In this document: positions 34,460 through 43,000 of the stretch, one piece after another | How positions within the stretch are numbered: position 1 is the first letter of the stretch | Layout of the letters: each line of letters starts with the position of its first letter | Assembly: GCA_947090765.1 (NCBI GenBank) | Contig: OX352322.1 | Location: 5,005,501-5,069,500 of the forward strand | Length of the DNA: 64,000 nucleotides | Direction of reading: 5' to 3' | DNA from: Pseudomonas sp. MM223 | Lineage (GTDB): Bacteria; Pseudomonadota; Gammaproteobacteria; Pseudomonadales; Pseudomonadaceae | Notes under the pieces: generated by a model | What the model was told of the DNA's origin: nothing | The model's database searches: none | Seen by the model: the letters and a program-made list of their open reading frames with translations, nothing else | Program-made: the position numbers and the translations under genes

Positions 34460-34573
34460 TGCCTGCACCGGTCCTATCGCCGGCAAGCCAGCTCCCACCG
34501 GTATTCTTACCGCTTCCAGGCCTGCGGTACTCCTGTGGGAGCTGGCTTGCCGGCGATAGGGCCAGTACAGGCA
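34460..34573. repeat. REP inverted pair
   Basis: Units 34460-34498 and 34534-34573, GCCGGCAAGCC class. The left unit ends CCCACC rather than CCCACA. Confidence 0.85.
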
Positions 34574-34577
34574 ACCG

Positions 34578-35504
34578 TCAACCCACAAGCTTGCGCAATT
34601 GTTGCTTCACCCAAGGCTCGGCACTCACCAGAACCACGCCCAGCAACACCAACAGCGCGCCGATCACGAAATTGACACTAAGCGGCTCATCCAGCAGCAG
34701 CACCCCGAATGTCACCCCAAACAGCGGGGTAATGAACGAAAACACCGCCAGGTTGGACGCCAGGTATTTGCGCAGCAACCAGAACCAGGTCAGGTAACTG
34801 AGGAACGACACCACAATCCCCTGGAACAGCACACTGCCCATTGCCAATGGCGTCAGCGACACAGCGCCGATCTGCCCGCTGAGCAAGGCAATCAGCAACA
34901 GGCCGGCAAAACCCACTGCCAGTTGATAGAACAAGGTCAACGTCGCCGGTGCTTCCGACAGCCGCGAACAGCGCACCACGACTGTGGTCGCGCCCCAGGC
35001 CAGCCCGGCGATCACCCCAAAGGCATCGCCCAGCAGCATGCGGCCATCCATTTCCTCGAACGACATGCCGCCAGCAAACGCCATGGCAATGCCGCCGAAG
35101 GCCAACAGAATCCCCAGCCACTGCAACAGCCGCAGGCGCTCGCTGGGTAGCCGGAAATGCAAGCCCAACGCGGTGAACACCGGTGCGGTATAAAGAAACA
35201 CCGACATATGCGCCGCCGACGTCAGCTTCAGGCCCTCGGCGATGAACAGGAACTCCACGCCAAACAGCCCGCCCGCGAGCAACCCCGCACGCCAGGTGAT
35301 GCCAACCTGTTCCCAGCCACCACGCCAGCACAGCATCAGCGCCACCAGCACGGCAGCAATGCCATTGCGCAGCGCCGCCTGCATCACTGGCGCGATGTCG
35401 ACGGCAGCGGTCTTGATCAGCACCTGCTGGCAACCCCAGATCAGGCACAGCCCCAGCATCACCTGAAAGGCAAAGGCGTCAGGGTTCTTGCGGACCGCAC
35501 TCAT
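34578..35504 (-). CDS. EamA/DMT-family transporter
   Basis: A 308-residue ten-helix transporter with two EamA repeats. Visible segments: FQVMLGLCLIWGCQQVLIKT, ALRNGIAAVLVALMLCWRGG, MSVFLYTAPVFTALGLHF and AVFSFITPLFGVTFGVLLLD. Similar proteins are called YdcZ- or RhaT-like exporters; the substrate cannot be assigned. The stop nearly abuts a REP pair. It is on the same strand as the DUF2513-like gene upstream but with a gap over 100 nt. Confidence 0.85.
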   Translation of the reverse strand: MSAVRKNPDAFAFQVMLGLCLIWGCQQVLIKTAAVDIAPVMQAALRNGIAAVLVALMLCWRGGWEQVGITWRAGLLAGGLFGVEFLFIAEGLKLTSAAHMSVFLYTAPVFTALGLHFRLPSERLRLLQWLGILLAFGGIAMAFAGGMSFEEMDGRMLLGDAFGVIAGLAWGATTVVVRCSRLSEAPATLTLFYQLAVGFAGLLLIALLSGQIGAVSLTPLAMGSVLFQGIVVSFLSYLTWFWLLRKYLASNLAVFSFITPLFGVTFGVLLLDEPLSVNFVIGALLVLLGVVLVSAEPWVKQQLRKLVG

Positions 35505-35610
35505 AGGCGGGCCTCTGGGGTGATCGCAGGCATGGGCATAGGCTCGGCAGTATTCAGAAGCTACCGATTATCGGGTTTCCATGCCCGCTCTTGCCAGCCT
35601 CAAAACGACC

Positions 35611-36006
35611 TCAAGCGATTTGCGCCTTCGAAGACACCTGCTCGAAGGTCGCTTCATCCAGCGCATCCGGCTGTTCGTCCAGCACCTGGCGCGGGTGTTC
35701 GAAGCCCGGGATGCTGCTGTCGATCAAGCTCATCAGGCGTAACCCACGCTCGGTCAGCACGAAGTTTTCGCCATTGCCGCCCTCTTCTTCAGGCCGGCTT
35801 TCGATGAAACCACGGTCGAACAGCAGCTTTTCGTACTCGCAGGCATGGGTTTTCAGGTGGTCCAGGTCTCCCACCGGCTCACCTTTGGCGGCCTGAGCCG
35901 CGGCGTGCTGTTCAGCATAGGGGCGTGGCGTAAAGCTGTGACCGGCGCCGTTCTGCACCTCGTGCAGCAAGCGTTCGATCAGGTCCCAGTCGTAGGTGAT
36001 GCTCAT
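35611..36006 (-). CDS. DUF2513-like protein
   Basis: A 131-residue soluble acidic protein. SITYDWDLIERLLHEVQNGA at the start, then DLDHLKTHACEYEKLLFDRGF and FVLTERGLRLMSLID, resemble DUF2513. That family has a winged-helix look (an x-LTxxG-x wing). It is often annotated as a putative regulator in mobile regions. The last 30 residues are not conserved. ATG 36006 has GGAG about 10 nt upstream. It is divergent from the toxin-antitoxin pair, with 178 nt between. Function is unknown. Confidence 0.65.
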   Translation of the reverse strand: MSITYDWDLIERLLHEVQNGAGHSFTPRPYAEQHAAAQAAKGEPVGDLDHLKTHACEYEKLLFDRGFIESRPEEEGGNGENFVLTERGLRLMSLIDSSIPGFEHPRQVLDEQPDALDEATFEQVSSKAQIA

Positions 36007-36158
36007 GGTGATGGGCTCCAGCTGTGGACGGATGGGGTACACAGGTTGGGACCTGCCGGTGAGGGACAGTGTTCCGACAAATCTTGCCTGGGTGGAATGT
36101 CACGTTCTGATGCCGCTGGATACAGCAATAGGCAGAAACCATTTGCTACCTTACCGCC

Positions 36159-36176
36159 TGTAGTTTATAAACTACA
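36159..36176. promoter_or_regulatory. Perfect 18-bp palindrome, toxin-antitoxin operator
   Basis: TGTAGTTTATAAACTACA is a perfect palindrome ending 8 nt before the toxin ATG. It contains TATAAA, so it probably overlaps the -10. The antitoxin HTH would bind it to repress its own operon. Confidence 0.7.
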
Positions 36177-36184
36177 TTCACTCG

Positions 36185-36487
36185 ATGAAGAAAATCGAAT
36201 CCAGCAGTTTCAGACATTGGGTGACCGGTCTCCGGGACGTTAACGCCAGGGCCCGAATCATTTCTCGGATCAACCGGTTGATGGAGGGTCTGCCTGGCGA
36301 CGTATCACCGGTTGGCCAAGGCATTAGTGAACTCAGAATTCACTATGGGCCTGGCTACCGGGTTTACTTCCATCAGGTGGGCAGCACATTCGTCATTCTG
36401 CTTTGCGGCGGTGAAAAAAGTAGCCAACAGCGAGACATCAAGACAGCCCACCAGATTCTGCGTTCGTGGAGGATACAAAATGACTGA
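36185..36487 (+). CDS. HigB-like toxin of the RelE/ParE superfamily
   Basis: A 100-residue basic protein of the phage-derived Gp49/HigB-like group (addiction module killer protein). FRHWVTGLRDVNARARIISR at the start, then GISELRIHYGPGYRVYFHQ and FVILLCGGEKSSQQRDIKTA match the family closely. Such toxins cleave mRNA on the ribosome. It has almost no leader: the ATG is 8 nt from the palindrome and has no ribosome-binding site, so toxin translation may be weak. The antitoxin gene overlaps by 8 nt. Confidence 0.88.
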   Translation: MKKIESSSFRHWVTGLRDVNARARIISRINRLMEGLPGDVSPVGQGISELRIHYGPGYRVYFHQVGSTFVILLCGGEKSSQQRDIKTAHQILRSWRIQND

Positions 36488-36773
36488 GACCTTCTCTGAA
36501 TTCGATCCCGCCGAGTACCTCACTACCCCTGAGGCAATCGCGCTGTTCATGACTGACGCCCTTGAGACCGGTGATGCCGGCTATGTCGCCAAGGCCGTAG
36601 GTGTGGTGGCACGTGCAAAAGGCATGAGCGAACTGGCGAAAGAGACCGGGCTGTCACGAGAGCAGCTTTACAGGTCTTTCAGCGAGCATGGCAATCCGAC
36701 CCTGAAGTCTTTTCTGACCGTGATGAAAGCACTGGGTATAGACATGACGGCGCGCCCCCACCTCGCTGGCTGA
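36480..36773 (+). CDS. HigA-like antitoxin (addiction module antidote)
   Basis: A 97-residue protein. It starts FSEFDPAEYLTTPEAIALFM then has an HTH in ELAKETGLSREQLYRSFSEH and NPTLKSFLTVMKALGIDMTA. This is the partner family of the Gp49-type toxins. GGAGGATACAAA precedes ATG 36480, a far better site than that of the toxin. The higher expected translation favours antitoxin excess. It is expected to bind the toxin and the upstream palindrome. Confidence 0.88.
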   Translation: MTETFSEFDPAEYLTTPEAIALFMTDALETGDAGYVAKAVGVVARAKGMSELAKETGLSREQLYRSFSEHGNPTLKSFLTVMKALGIDMTARPHLAG

Positions 36774-36858
36774 CCGTCATCGCCATCGGTCGCAATTGCT
36801 GAACTTGCCCGCGCCTTTTGCCCTCCACCGCGCATAGCCACCGCTGGAGGTAGAAAGG

Positions 36859-37131
36859 ATGAAACCGCTACTGTCCCTCACTTGCGCCATAGCTCTGTCC
36901 TGCGCCCTGCCCGCCTGGGCCTGCACACCGGAAGAAGCCACGCAGAAACGTGAAGAGCTGGCCGGGCTGGTTACCCAGTTGACCGAGCAGAACCCCCAGA
37001 AGGCAAAGGAAATCAATGACGAGCTTCAGGGGATGGATCTGGAGACAGCGAGCAAGGACTTGCCCGACAAGTGTCAGCTGATAGACCAGCGGATCAAGGA
37101 ATTGAAAACAGCGGAGAAGAAGGCTGAGTGA
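36859..37131 (+). CDS. Small exported protein of unknown function
   Basis: A 90-residue protein with a signal peptide (residues 1-21: MKPLLSLTCAIALSCALPAW, cleaved after AWA). The mature part is a charged helical pair: EEATQKREELAGLVTQLTEQ and QLIDQRIKELKTAEKKAE. It has two cysteines (C22 and C72) that could form a disulfide in the periplasm. I do not recognise a family. GGAGG lies 9 nt before ATG 36859. Confidence 0.7.
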   Translation: MKPLLSLTCAIALSCALPAWACTPEEATQKREELAGLVTQLTEQNPQKAKEINDELQGMDLETASKDLPDKCQLIDQRIKELKTAEKKAE

Positions 37132-37146
37132 TGGGCTATCTGCAAT

Positions 37147-37240
37147 GGACCCTATCGCCGGCAAGCCAGCTCCCACAGGTATAGCGCTGAATTCAGCGAC
37201 TGCGGTAACCCTGTGGGGCTGGCTTGCCGGCGATAAGGCC
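37147..37240. repeat. REP inverted pair
   Basis: Units 37147-37177 and 37212-37240, GCCGGCAAGCC class, with a 1-nt deletion in the right unit (TGTGGGGCTGG). Confidence 0.85.
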
Positions 37241-37251
37241 TAGATAGCTAC

Positions 37252-38612
37252 TTATTCAGCAGCAGGCTTGCGCTTTTTCAGCGGCGCCAGGCCATCAGCG
37301 CTGGCCAGTGGTGCATTGGCCCGCGGCTTGGCGGTTGGTTTGCGCTTGGCGGCAGCTTTCTTGTCGCCGCCCTTCTTGTCGACCTTCTTCTTCTTGGCCC
37401 CAACAGCCTTGCCCGAGGCCTTGACCTTCTTCGGCCCGCTGTAGGTGCCTTTCACTTCCTTGATCACACGGCGCTCGAACTGCTGCTTGAGGTAGCGTTC
37501 GATGCTCGACATCAGGTTCCAGTCGTTGTGGGTGATCAGCGAGATCGCCAGGCCTTCGCCACCGGCACGCCCGGTACGGCCCACGCGGTGCACGTACTCG
37601 TCACCGCTGCGAGGCATGTCGAAGTTGATCACCAGATCCAGGCCATCGATGTCCAGGCCGCGAGCCGCCACATCGGTGGCCACCAGTACCTTGGGCTGCC
37701 TTGCTTGAAGCGCTCGATGGCCAGTTTGCGGTCCTTCTGGTCCTTCTCGCCGTGCAGCACGAAAGCCTTCACGTCCTTGGCCACCAGGTGACCGTAGATG
37801 CGGTCGGCCATGGCGCGGGTGTTGGTGAAGATGATTGCCTTGTCGAAGGTTTCGTTGGCCAGCAGCCACTGCGCAATTTGCTCTTTGTGCTGGTCGTGGT
37901 CGGCAGTGATGATCTGCTGGCGGGTGCCTTCGGCCAACTGCGAGACGCTGTTGAGCATCAGGTGCTCAGGGTCTTTCAGCACTTTGCCGATGATATCGCG
38001 CAGGGCAGCGCCACCGGTGGTGGCGGAGAACAGCAAGGTCTGCTCGCGGTTCTCGCACTCCTTGCACAGGCGCTCCATGTCTTCGGCAAAGCCCATGTCC
38101 AGCATGCGGTCGGCTTCGTCGAGGATCAGCACCTGCACGTGGGACAGGTCGAGGTTGCCGGCGTTGAGTTGCTCAAGCAGGCGGCCCGGGGTGCCGATCA
38201 GCACGTCCGGCACCTTGCGCAGCATGGCGGCTTGTTCCTTGAAGTCTTCGCCGCCGGTCACCAGGCCCGCCTTGATGTAAGTGAACTGCGAGAACAGCTC
38301 CACCTGCTTCAAGGTTTGCTGGGCCAGCTCGCGGGTCGGCAGCAGGATCAGCGCACGGATCTCGACGCGCCCGCCTTTCAGGTCAACCAGGCGGTTGAGC
38401 AGCGGCAGTACGAAGGCCGCCGTCTTGCCACTGCCGGTCTGCGCGGTTACACGCAGGTCGCGCCCTTGCAGGGCCAGGGGGATGGCCGCGGCCTGCACCG
38501 GGGTTGGCTCGACAAATTTAAGCTCGGCCACGGCTTTAAGCAGGCGTTCATGCAGGGCGAATTGGGAGAACACGGAGGTAACCTCAGGCAAGTGCGGGAA
38601 ATTCAGTTGCAT
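37252..38612 (-). pseudogene. SrmB-like DEAD-box RNA helicase, frameshifted
   Basis: The 5' frame gives the N-terminal RecA domain: TPVQAAAIPLALQGRDL, AQTGSGKTAAFVLPLLNRL, PTRELAQQ, GTPGRLLEQ, ILDEADRMLDMGFAEDM and FSATT. It also reads into domain 2 ([29 protein letters not shown]). There the frame breaks. A second frame carries [38 protein letters not shown] and a Lys-rich tail. One extra C in the CCC run at 37693-37695 (GGG on plus) would join them into one 453-residue protein. SrmB assists 50S assembly. It is either truncated at domain 2 or the run is miscalled. Confidence 0.85.
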
Positions 38613-38715
38613 AGGGTAACGTTTTCTGCCGGCTTAGCCGAATTTCTTTTGGCAACTTTGTCGCCATCCGCGCTCTAATGTGGCTTCGTTTCGCAACAAG
38701 ACTGTACCCAAGCCC

Positions 38716-40014
38716 ATGGATATACAACGAATCTGGCGTGACTCCCTCGACCTGTGGGGCACCCTCGACCAACATCCGATGCTGCACGCCGCCATTGGCC
38801 TGGCGGTGCTGCTGCTGATTTCCCTGGTGGTCGGCCGGCTGGCGCGCTTCCTGATGCTGCATGGCGCCCGCCTGCTGGCCCGCCAACCGGCGCTTAAGTG
38901 GCTGGACGACTTGCGCCACAACAAGGTGTTCCACCGCCTGGCGCAAACCACACCCTCACTGGTGCTGCAGTTTGGCCTGAAGCTGGTGCCAGAGCTGTCC
39001 GACACTGCCCAGCACTTCCTTGGCAACGTCGCCCTGGCCTTTACCCTGCTGTTCATGACCATGGCACTGTCGTGCCTGCTGGACGCCCTGCTCGACATTT
39101 ACGCCCGCACCGAACACGCCCGCACCCGCTCCATCAAGGGCTACGTGCAGCTGGCCAAGATGATGTTGTGGATTTTCGCGTCGATTGTCATCGTCTCCAC
39201 CCTGATCGACCGCTCGCCGCTGTTGTTGCTGTCCGGTCTGGGCGCCATGTCGGCGGTGCTGCTGTTGGTGTACAAAGACACCCTGCTGTCGTTCGTCGCC
39301 AGCGTACAGCTCACCAGCAACGACATGCTGCATGTGGGTGACTGGATCGAAATGCCCCAGGTGGGTGCCGATGGCGACGTGGTGGACATCACCCTGCACA
39401 CCGTGAAGGTACAGAATTTCGACAAGACCATTGTCTCCATCCCCACCTGGCGCCTGATGAGCGAGTCGTTCCGCAACTACCGCGGCATGCAGCAGTCCGG
39501 TGGCCGACGGATCAAGCGCAGCCTGTTCATCGACGCAGCCGGCGTGCGCTTCCTCACCCGCGAAGAAGAGCAGCGCCTGAGCCAGGTACAACTGCTGGGC
39601 GATTACCTGGCCGGCAAGCGCCAGGAGCTGCAAAACTGGAACGAAGCCCTGGGGCCGGTGGCAGAGCTTTCGGCCAACCGCCGCAAGCTGACCAACATCG
39701 GCACTTTCCGTGCGTTTGCCCTGGCCTACCTGAAAAACCACCCCAATGTGCACCCGAACATGACCTGCATGGTGCGGCAGATGCAGACCACGGCCGAAGG
39801 TGTGCCGCTGGAGATCTACTGCTTCACCACCACCACGGTGTGGGCGGACTACGAGCGGATTCAGGGGGATATCTTCGACTACCTGCTGGCGGTGCTGCCG
39901 GAGTTTGGGTTGAGCCTGTATCAGCAGCCCAGTGGCAATGACATGCGGGTGGGGTTGGCGGGGCGCTCGTTTGAAGCGGTACCGCGCCGGCTGGAAGAGA
40001 TGAGCGAGGCTTGA
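38716..40014 (+). CDS. MscS-family mechanosensitive channel, YbdG type
   Basis: A 432-residue channel with about five N-terminal transmembrane segments (AAIGLAVLLLISLVVGRLAR; VALAFTLLFMTMALSCLLD). The pore helix LLLLSGLGAMSAVLLLVYKD is followed by SFVASVQLTSNDMLHVGDW and VDITLHTVKVQNFDKTIVSI. The length and MRNYRGM-type loop (ESFRNYRGMQQSGGRRIKRS) fit YbdG/MscM rather than small MscS. It opens on osmotic downshock. ATG 38716 was chosen; the ribosome-binding site is weak, and GTG 38680 is possible. Confidence 0.87.
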   Translation: MDIQRIWRDSLDLWGTLDQHPMLHAAIGLAVLLLISLVVGRLARFLMLHGARLLARQPALKWLDDLRHNKVFHRLAQTTPSLVLQFGLKLVPELSDTAQHFLGNVALAFTLLFMTMALSCLLDALLDIYARTEHARTRSIKGYVQLAKMMLWIFASIVIVSTLIDRSPLLLLSGLGAMSAVLLLVYKDTLLSFVASVQLTSNDMLHVGDWIEMPQVGADGDVVDITLHTVKVQNFDKTIVSIPTWRLMSESFRNYRGMQQSGGRRIKRSLFIDAAGVRFLTREEEQRLSQVQLLGDYLAGKRQELQNWNEALGPVAELSANRRKLTNIGTFRAFALAYLKNHPNVHPNMTCMVRQMQTTAEGVPLEIYCFTTTTVWADYERIQGDIFDYLLAVLPEFGLSLYQQPSGNDMRVGLAGRSFEAVPRRLEEMSEA

Positions 40015-40021
40015 GATTGCC

Positions 40022-40125
40022 GGGGCTGCTTGGCAGCCCATTCGCAGCACAAGGCTGCTCCTACAGGAGGTACGCGTTCCCTGTAGGAGCAGCCTTGTGC
40101 TGCGAATGGGGCGCAACGCGCCCCC
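40022..40125. repeat. REP inverted pair
   Basis: Arms 40022-40065 and 40082-40125, AGCAGCCTTGTGCTGC class. The outer mini-hairpins differ between arms. Confidence 0.87.
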
Positions 40126-40128
40126 GAA

Positions 40129-41064
40129 TCACCCCGCGTACCCCAGCAGGTACAACAACCCGGTCAAGGTCACCAGCGAAGCCACAGTCGACAACAGTAT
40201 CGTCCGCGAAATCAGCCCTGCCTCGCGGTTGTAATACTCAGCCAGCATGAACGGCCCAGTACCGGTCGGCAGCGCCGCCAGCAATACCGCCGATGCAGCC
40301 CACATGCTCGGCAGGCTGAACACCTTGTACGCCAGCACCCAGGTCAGCGCCGGTTGCCCTACCAGCTTCAACCCCACCAACGGCCACGGGCTGGCCTGTG
40401 CACCCGGGCGTTTTTCGGCCAGGAAGGCCCCCAGCGATATCAACGCGCACGGCGTGGTAGCCAGCGCCAGCATGTCGAGAAAATGCAGCACCGGCTCGGC
40501 CAACCCCAAACCGCTCATCGCCCAGCCCGCCCCCACCAGCGGCGAAATCACCAGCGGGTTCTTCGCCAGCGCCTTGCTCACCACCAGCATCGCCCGGCCG
40601 ACCTGCCGCTCTTCCTGCAGCCCGACCTCGATGAAGGTCAGCGAAATGGCGAACACCAGGCACACCACGATCAACGACGAGATCAGCGCCGGCTGCAAAC
40701 CCGCCTGGCCGAACAGCAGCAAACACAGCGGAATACCGATATAGCCGGTGTTGGCATACCCTGCACTGAGCCCGTCGATGCTCGCCGCAACCAGGCCATG
40801 GCCACTGTACAGCCGCCACGCCAGCGTGACCACGAACATGGCCAGGGCACCCGTACCAAAGGCCACGATGAAGCCGGGGTGCCAGATCTCGCTCCAGGTG
40901 GCAGTTGCGGTCACCTTGAACAGCAACGCCGGCAAGCACAGCCAGACCACCATCTTGTTGATTTCGGCGGCGGCCTTGTCGCCCAGCTTGTTGGTTTTGC
41001 GGCACAGGTAGCCGACCAGGATCAGGGCGAAAATAGGCGCAACGATGACGAAAATGGTGTGCAT
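40129..41064 (-). CDS. AEC-family (auxin efflux carrier-like) transporter
   Basis: A 311-residue ten-helix transporter. The start FVIVAPIFALILVGYLCRK then INKMVVWLCLPALLFKVTA is typical of AEC proteins; GLSAGYANTGYIGIPLCLLL and a second-half LPTGTGPFMLAEYYNREAG complete the pattern. Bacterial members such as MdcF and MleP carry carboxylates or export amino acids. The ATG follows one base after the upstream EamA stop, so the two are an operon. Confidence 0.87.
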   Translation of the reverse strand: MHTIFVIVAPIFALILVGYLCRKTNKLGDKAAAEINKMVVWLCLPALLFKVTATATWSEIWHPGFIVAFGTGALAMFVVTLAWRLYSGHGLVAASIDGLSAGYANTGYIGIPLCLLLFGQAGLQPALISSLIVVCLVFAISLTFIEVGLQEERQVGRAMLVVSKALAKNPLVISPLVGAGWAMSGLGLAEPVLHFLDMLALATTPCALISLGAFLAEKRPGAQASPWPLVGLKLVGQPALTWVLAYKVFSLPSMWAASAVLLAALPTGTGPFMLAEYYNREAGLISRTILLSTVASLVTLTGLLYLLGYAG

Positions 41065-41065
41065 G

Positions 41066-41941
41066 TCAGGCCTTGTTGGCCAGCGGCGCCTGCGCGCGTG
41101 CGCCCAACCGGCTCAGCCACACCGATGCCAGGATGATCCCGCCGCCGATGAACAGCCGCCCTAGCGGCTCGTGCTGGTTCCAGATCAGCAGGTTCAACAG
41201 CAACCCCACCGGCACATGCAGGTTGTTCATGACCGCCAGCGTACCGCCAGAAACCAGGCAGGCGCCCTTGTTCCACCAGTACAGGCCCAGCGCCGTCGGG
41301 CACAGGCCCAGGAACAACAGCACCAGCCATTGCACATCGGTACTCGGCAGATGCTGGGCATTGCCGAACAGCAGGAAGGCCGGCAGCACCACCAGCAAAG
41401 CGCCCAGGTAGAAGTAGCCAAAGCGGGCGTAGTGCGGCAGGTCACTGGGGTGGCGTGCCACCAGGTGACGGTACAGCACCTGGCCGGCGGCATAGGTGAA
41501 GTTGGCCAGCTGCAGCAGCAGGAAGCCGATGAAGAACTCACCGCTGATGCTGTCGAAGCGGATTACCGCAGCACCGGCTACGGCTACCAGCGCAGCCAGC
41601 AACGCCCATGGGTTGAAACGCCGGTTCATGGCGTCTTCGATCAGTGTCACGTGCAGCGGCGTGAGGATGGTAAACAGCAGCACCTCCGGCACGGTGAGTA
41701 CGCGGAAGCTCAGGTACAGGCAAACGTAGGTGATGCCGTATTGCAGCGCGCCGATCAACAGCATCGAGCGCATGAAGCGCGGTTCGACCTGGCGCCAGCG
41801 GGTCAATGGCAGGAACACCAGGCCCGCCAGCAGCACCCGTGCGAGCACGGCGAAGTAGCTGTCGACGTGCCCGGCCAGGTACTCGCCGATCAGGCTGAAG
41901 GAAAACGCCTGGATCAGCGCGACGATTATCAGGTAGCCCAT
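41066..41941 (-). CDS. EamA family carboxylate/amino acid/amine transporter
   Basis: A 291-residue ten-helix DMT protein. YLIIVALIQAFSFSLIGEYL starts the first helix; ALQYGITYVCLYLSFRVLTV and PEVLLFTILTPLHVTLIED follow; TALGLYWWNKGACLVSGGTL and MNNLHVPVGLLLNLLIWNQ lie in the second half. The subgroup is annotated carboxylate/amino acid/amine transporter; the exact solute is unknown. It is the first gene of a two-gene operon with the AEC transporter. Confidence 0.86.
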   Translation of the reverse strand: MGYLIIVALIQAFSFSLIGEYLAGHVDSYFAVLARVLLAGLVFLPLTRWRQVEPRFMRSMLLIGALQYGITYVCLYLSFRVLTVPEVLLFTILTPLHVTLIEDAMNRRFNPWALLAALVAVAGAAVIRFDSISGEFFIGFLLLQLANFTYAAGQVLYRHLVARHPSDLPHYARFGYFYLGALLVVLPAFLLFGNAQHLPSTDVQWLVLLFLGLCPTALGLYWWNKGACLVSGGTLAVMNNLHVPVGLLLNLLIWNQHEPLGRLFIGGGIILASVWLSRLGARAQAPLANKA

Positions 41942-42035
41942 GGTTGCCTCTCATGAATCAAGGCCGCGACCTTAGCGGGTTGCGGTAAATGAGTTCAACC
42001 ATGAGGAATGTAGGGGTGACGGCGCACGCGGTCTT

Positions 42036-42180
42036 TGTGGGAGCGGCCTCGCCGGGGCGCCGGACCGGTCGGAAAGGGGTGCGAAGCGCCCCCAGGATTT
42101 CTGCACAGCAGTACATATTGCCGGGGCTGCTTTGCAGCCCTTTCCGACCGGTCCGGCGCCCCGGCGAGGCCGCTCCCACA
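42036..42180. repeat. Long inverted repeat of a distinct family, perfect 43-bp arms
   Basis: Arms 42036-42078 and 42138-42180 are exact complements. The unit begins TGTGGGAGCGGCCTCGCCGG and contains GGACCGGTCGGAAAGGG, unlike any other REP in the window. The 59-nt interior has two further GC-rich mini-hairpins. Confidence 0.88.
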
Positions 42181-42214
42181 CAGCGCAAAAGCAGACCGCA
42201 TGTGCACAAAAAAT

Positions 42215-42239
42215 AAAAAAGCCCGGCCAATGGCCGGGC
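42215..42239 (-). terminator. Terminator of azoR
   Basis: GCCCGGCC-AAT-GGCCGGGC (42221-42239) with an A-run at 42215-42220, which is the T-run on the minus strand. Confidence 0.85.
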
Positions 42240-42292
42240 AGGTACACCCAAAGGAGCAAAAACAGGTGTCAGGGTTGGGAATTCAGTAAACC

Positions 42293-42892
42293 TCAGGCCA
42301 CCGCCGCCAACTTGGCCTTGGCCTGGTTGACGCCCTTCTCGTGGAACTCGCCGCTCATGTTCAGGCCTTCGGCATGGATGAAGTCGACATCGTGAATACC
42401 GATGAAAGCCATCACCTGGCGCAGGTACGGTTCCTGGTGGTCGCTGCTGGCGCCAGCGTGGATACCGCCGCGGGCAGTCAGGACGATGGCGCGCTTGCCG
42501 GTCAGCAGGCCCTGCGGGCCGGTAGGAGTGTATTTGAAGGTGATGCCGGCGCGCAGCACATGGTCCAACCAGGCCTTGAGGGTGCTGGGGATGGTGAAGT
42601 TGTACATGGGCGCAGCCATCACCAGCACGTCGGCAGCCAGCAATTCATCAGTCAATTCGTTGGAGCGGGCCAGGGCCTGCAGTTCGGCGGCGTTGCGCTG
42701 ATCTTCGGGCTTCATCCAGCCACCCAACAGATCGGCGTCCAGGTGCGGCACCGGGTTTACGGCCAGGTCACGCACACTGATCTGATCGGCCGGGTGAGCG
42801 GCCTGCCATTGCTGGATGAAATCACGGGTCAGCTGACGGGAAACGGAATCCTGCTGGCGGGCGCTGCTTTCGATGATCAGTACGCGGGACAT
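42293..42892 (-). CDS. azoR: FMN-dependent NADH azoreductase AzoR
   Basis: A 199-residue flavodoxin-fold enzyme that reduces azo bonds and quinones with NADH. IESSARQQDSVSRQLTRDF is the FMN phosphate loop. MAAPMYNFTIPSTLKAWLDH is the AzoR signature. VLTARGGIHAG and YLRQVMAFIGIHDVDFIHAEG complete the fold. TGGAGG lies 6 nt before ATG 42892. Pseudomonads have several paralogues. Two ATCGATAG-type sites lie upstream, suggesting LysR control. Confidence 0.93.
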   Translation of the reverse strand: MSRVLIIESSARQQDSVSRQLTRDFIQQWQAAHPADQISVRDLAVNPVPHLDADLLGGWMKPEDQRNAAELQALARSNELTDELLAADVLVMAAPMYNFTIPSTLKAWLDHVLRAGITFKYTPTGPQGLLTGKRAIVLTARGGIHAGASSDHQEPYLRQVMAFIGIHDVDFIHAEGLNMSGEFHEKGVNQAKAKLAAVA

Positions 42893-42950
42893 GGGGTGCC
42901 TCCATCGGCAAAAAGGGTGCGATTCGATGGAGGAGAGATTAAGGCTTGAC

Positions 42951-42995
42951 CTATCGATAAAAAAGCGTAAAAAGTGGGTTCAATCTATCGATTAA
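42951..42995. promoter_or_regulatory. Paired CTATCGAT motifs upstream of azoR
   Basis: CTATCGATAA at 42951-42960 and CTATCGATTAA at 42985-42995 form a direct repeat with a 34-bp period. On the minus strand both read ATCGATAG followed by a T-rich or purine stretch (ATTGAACCC; GTCAAGCC). The layout fits a LysR activator contacting two sites ahead of azoR. Confidence 0.5.
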
Positions 42996-43000
42996 TCAGT

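Noticed and set aside
37252..38612. Helicase frame change considered as programmed frameshifting
   Set aside because: There is no slippery heptamer with a downstream stem, and a simple 1-nt loss in a C-run explains it.
42036..42180. Long inverted repeat considered as insertion sequence ends
   Set aside because: Only 59 nt lie between the arms and no target duplication or transposase is seen. It is a paired palindromic repeat.
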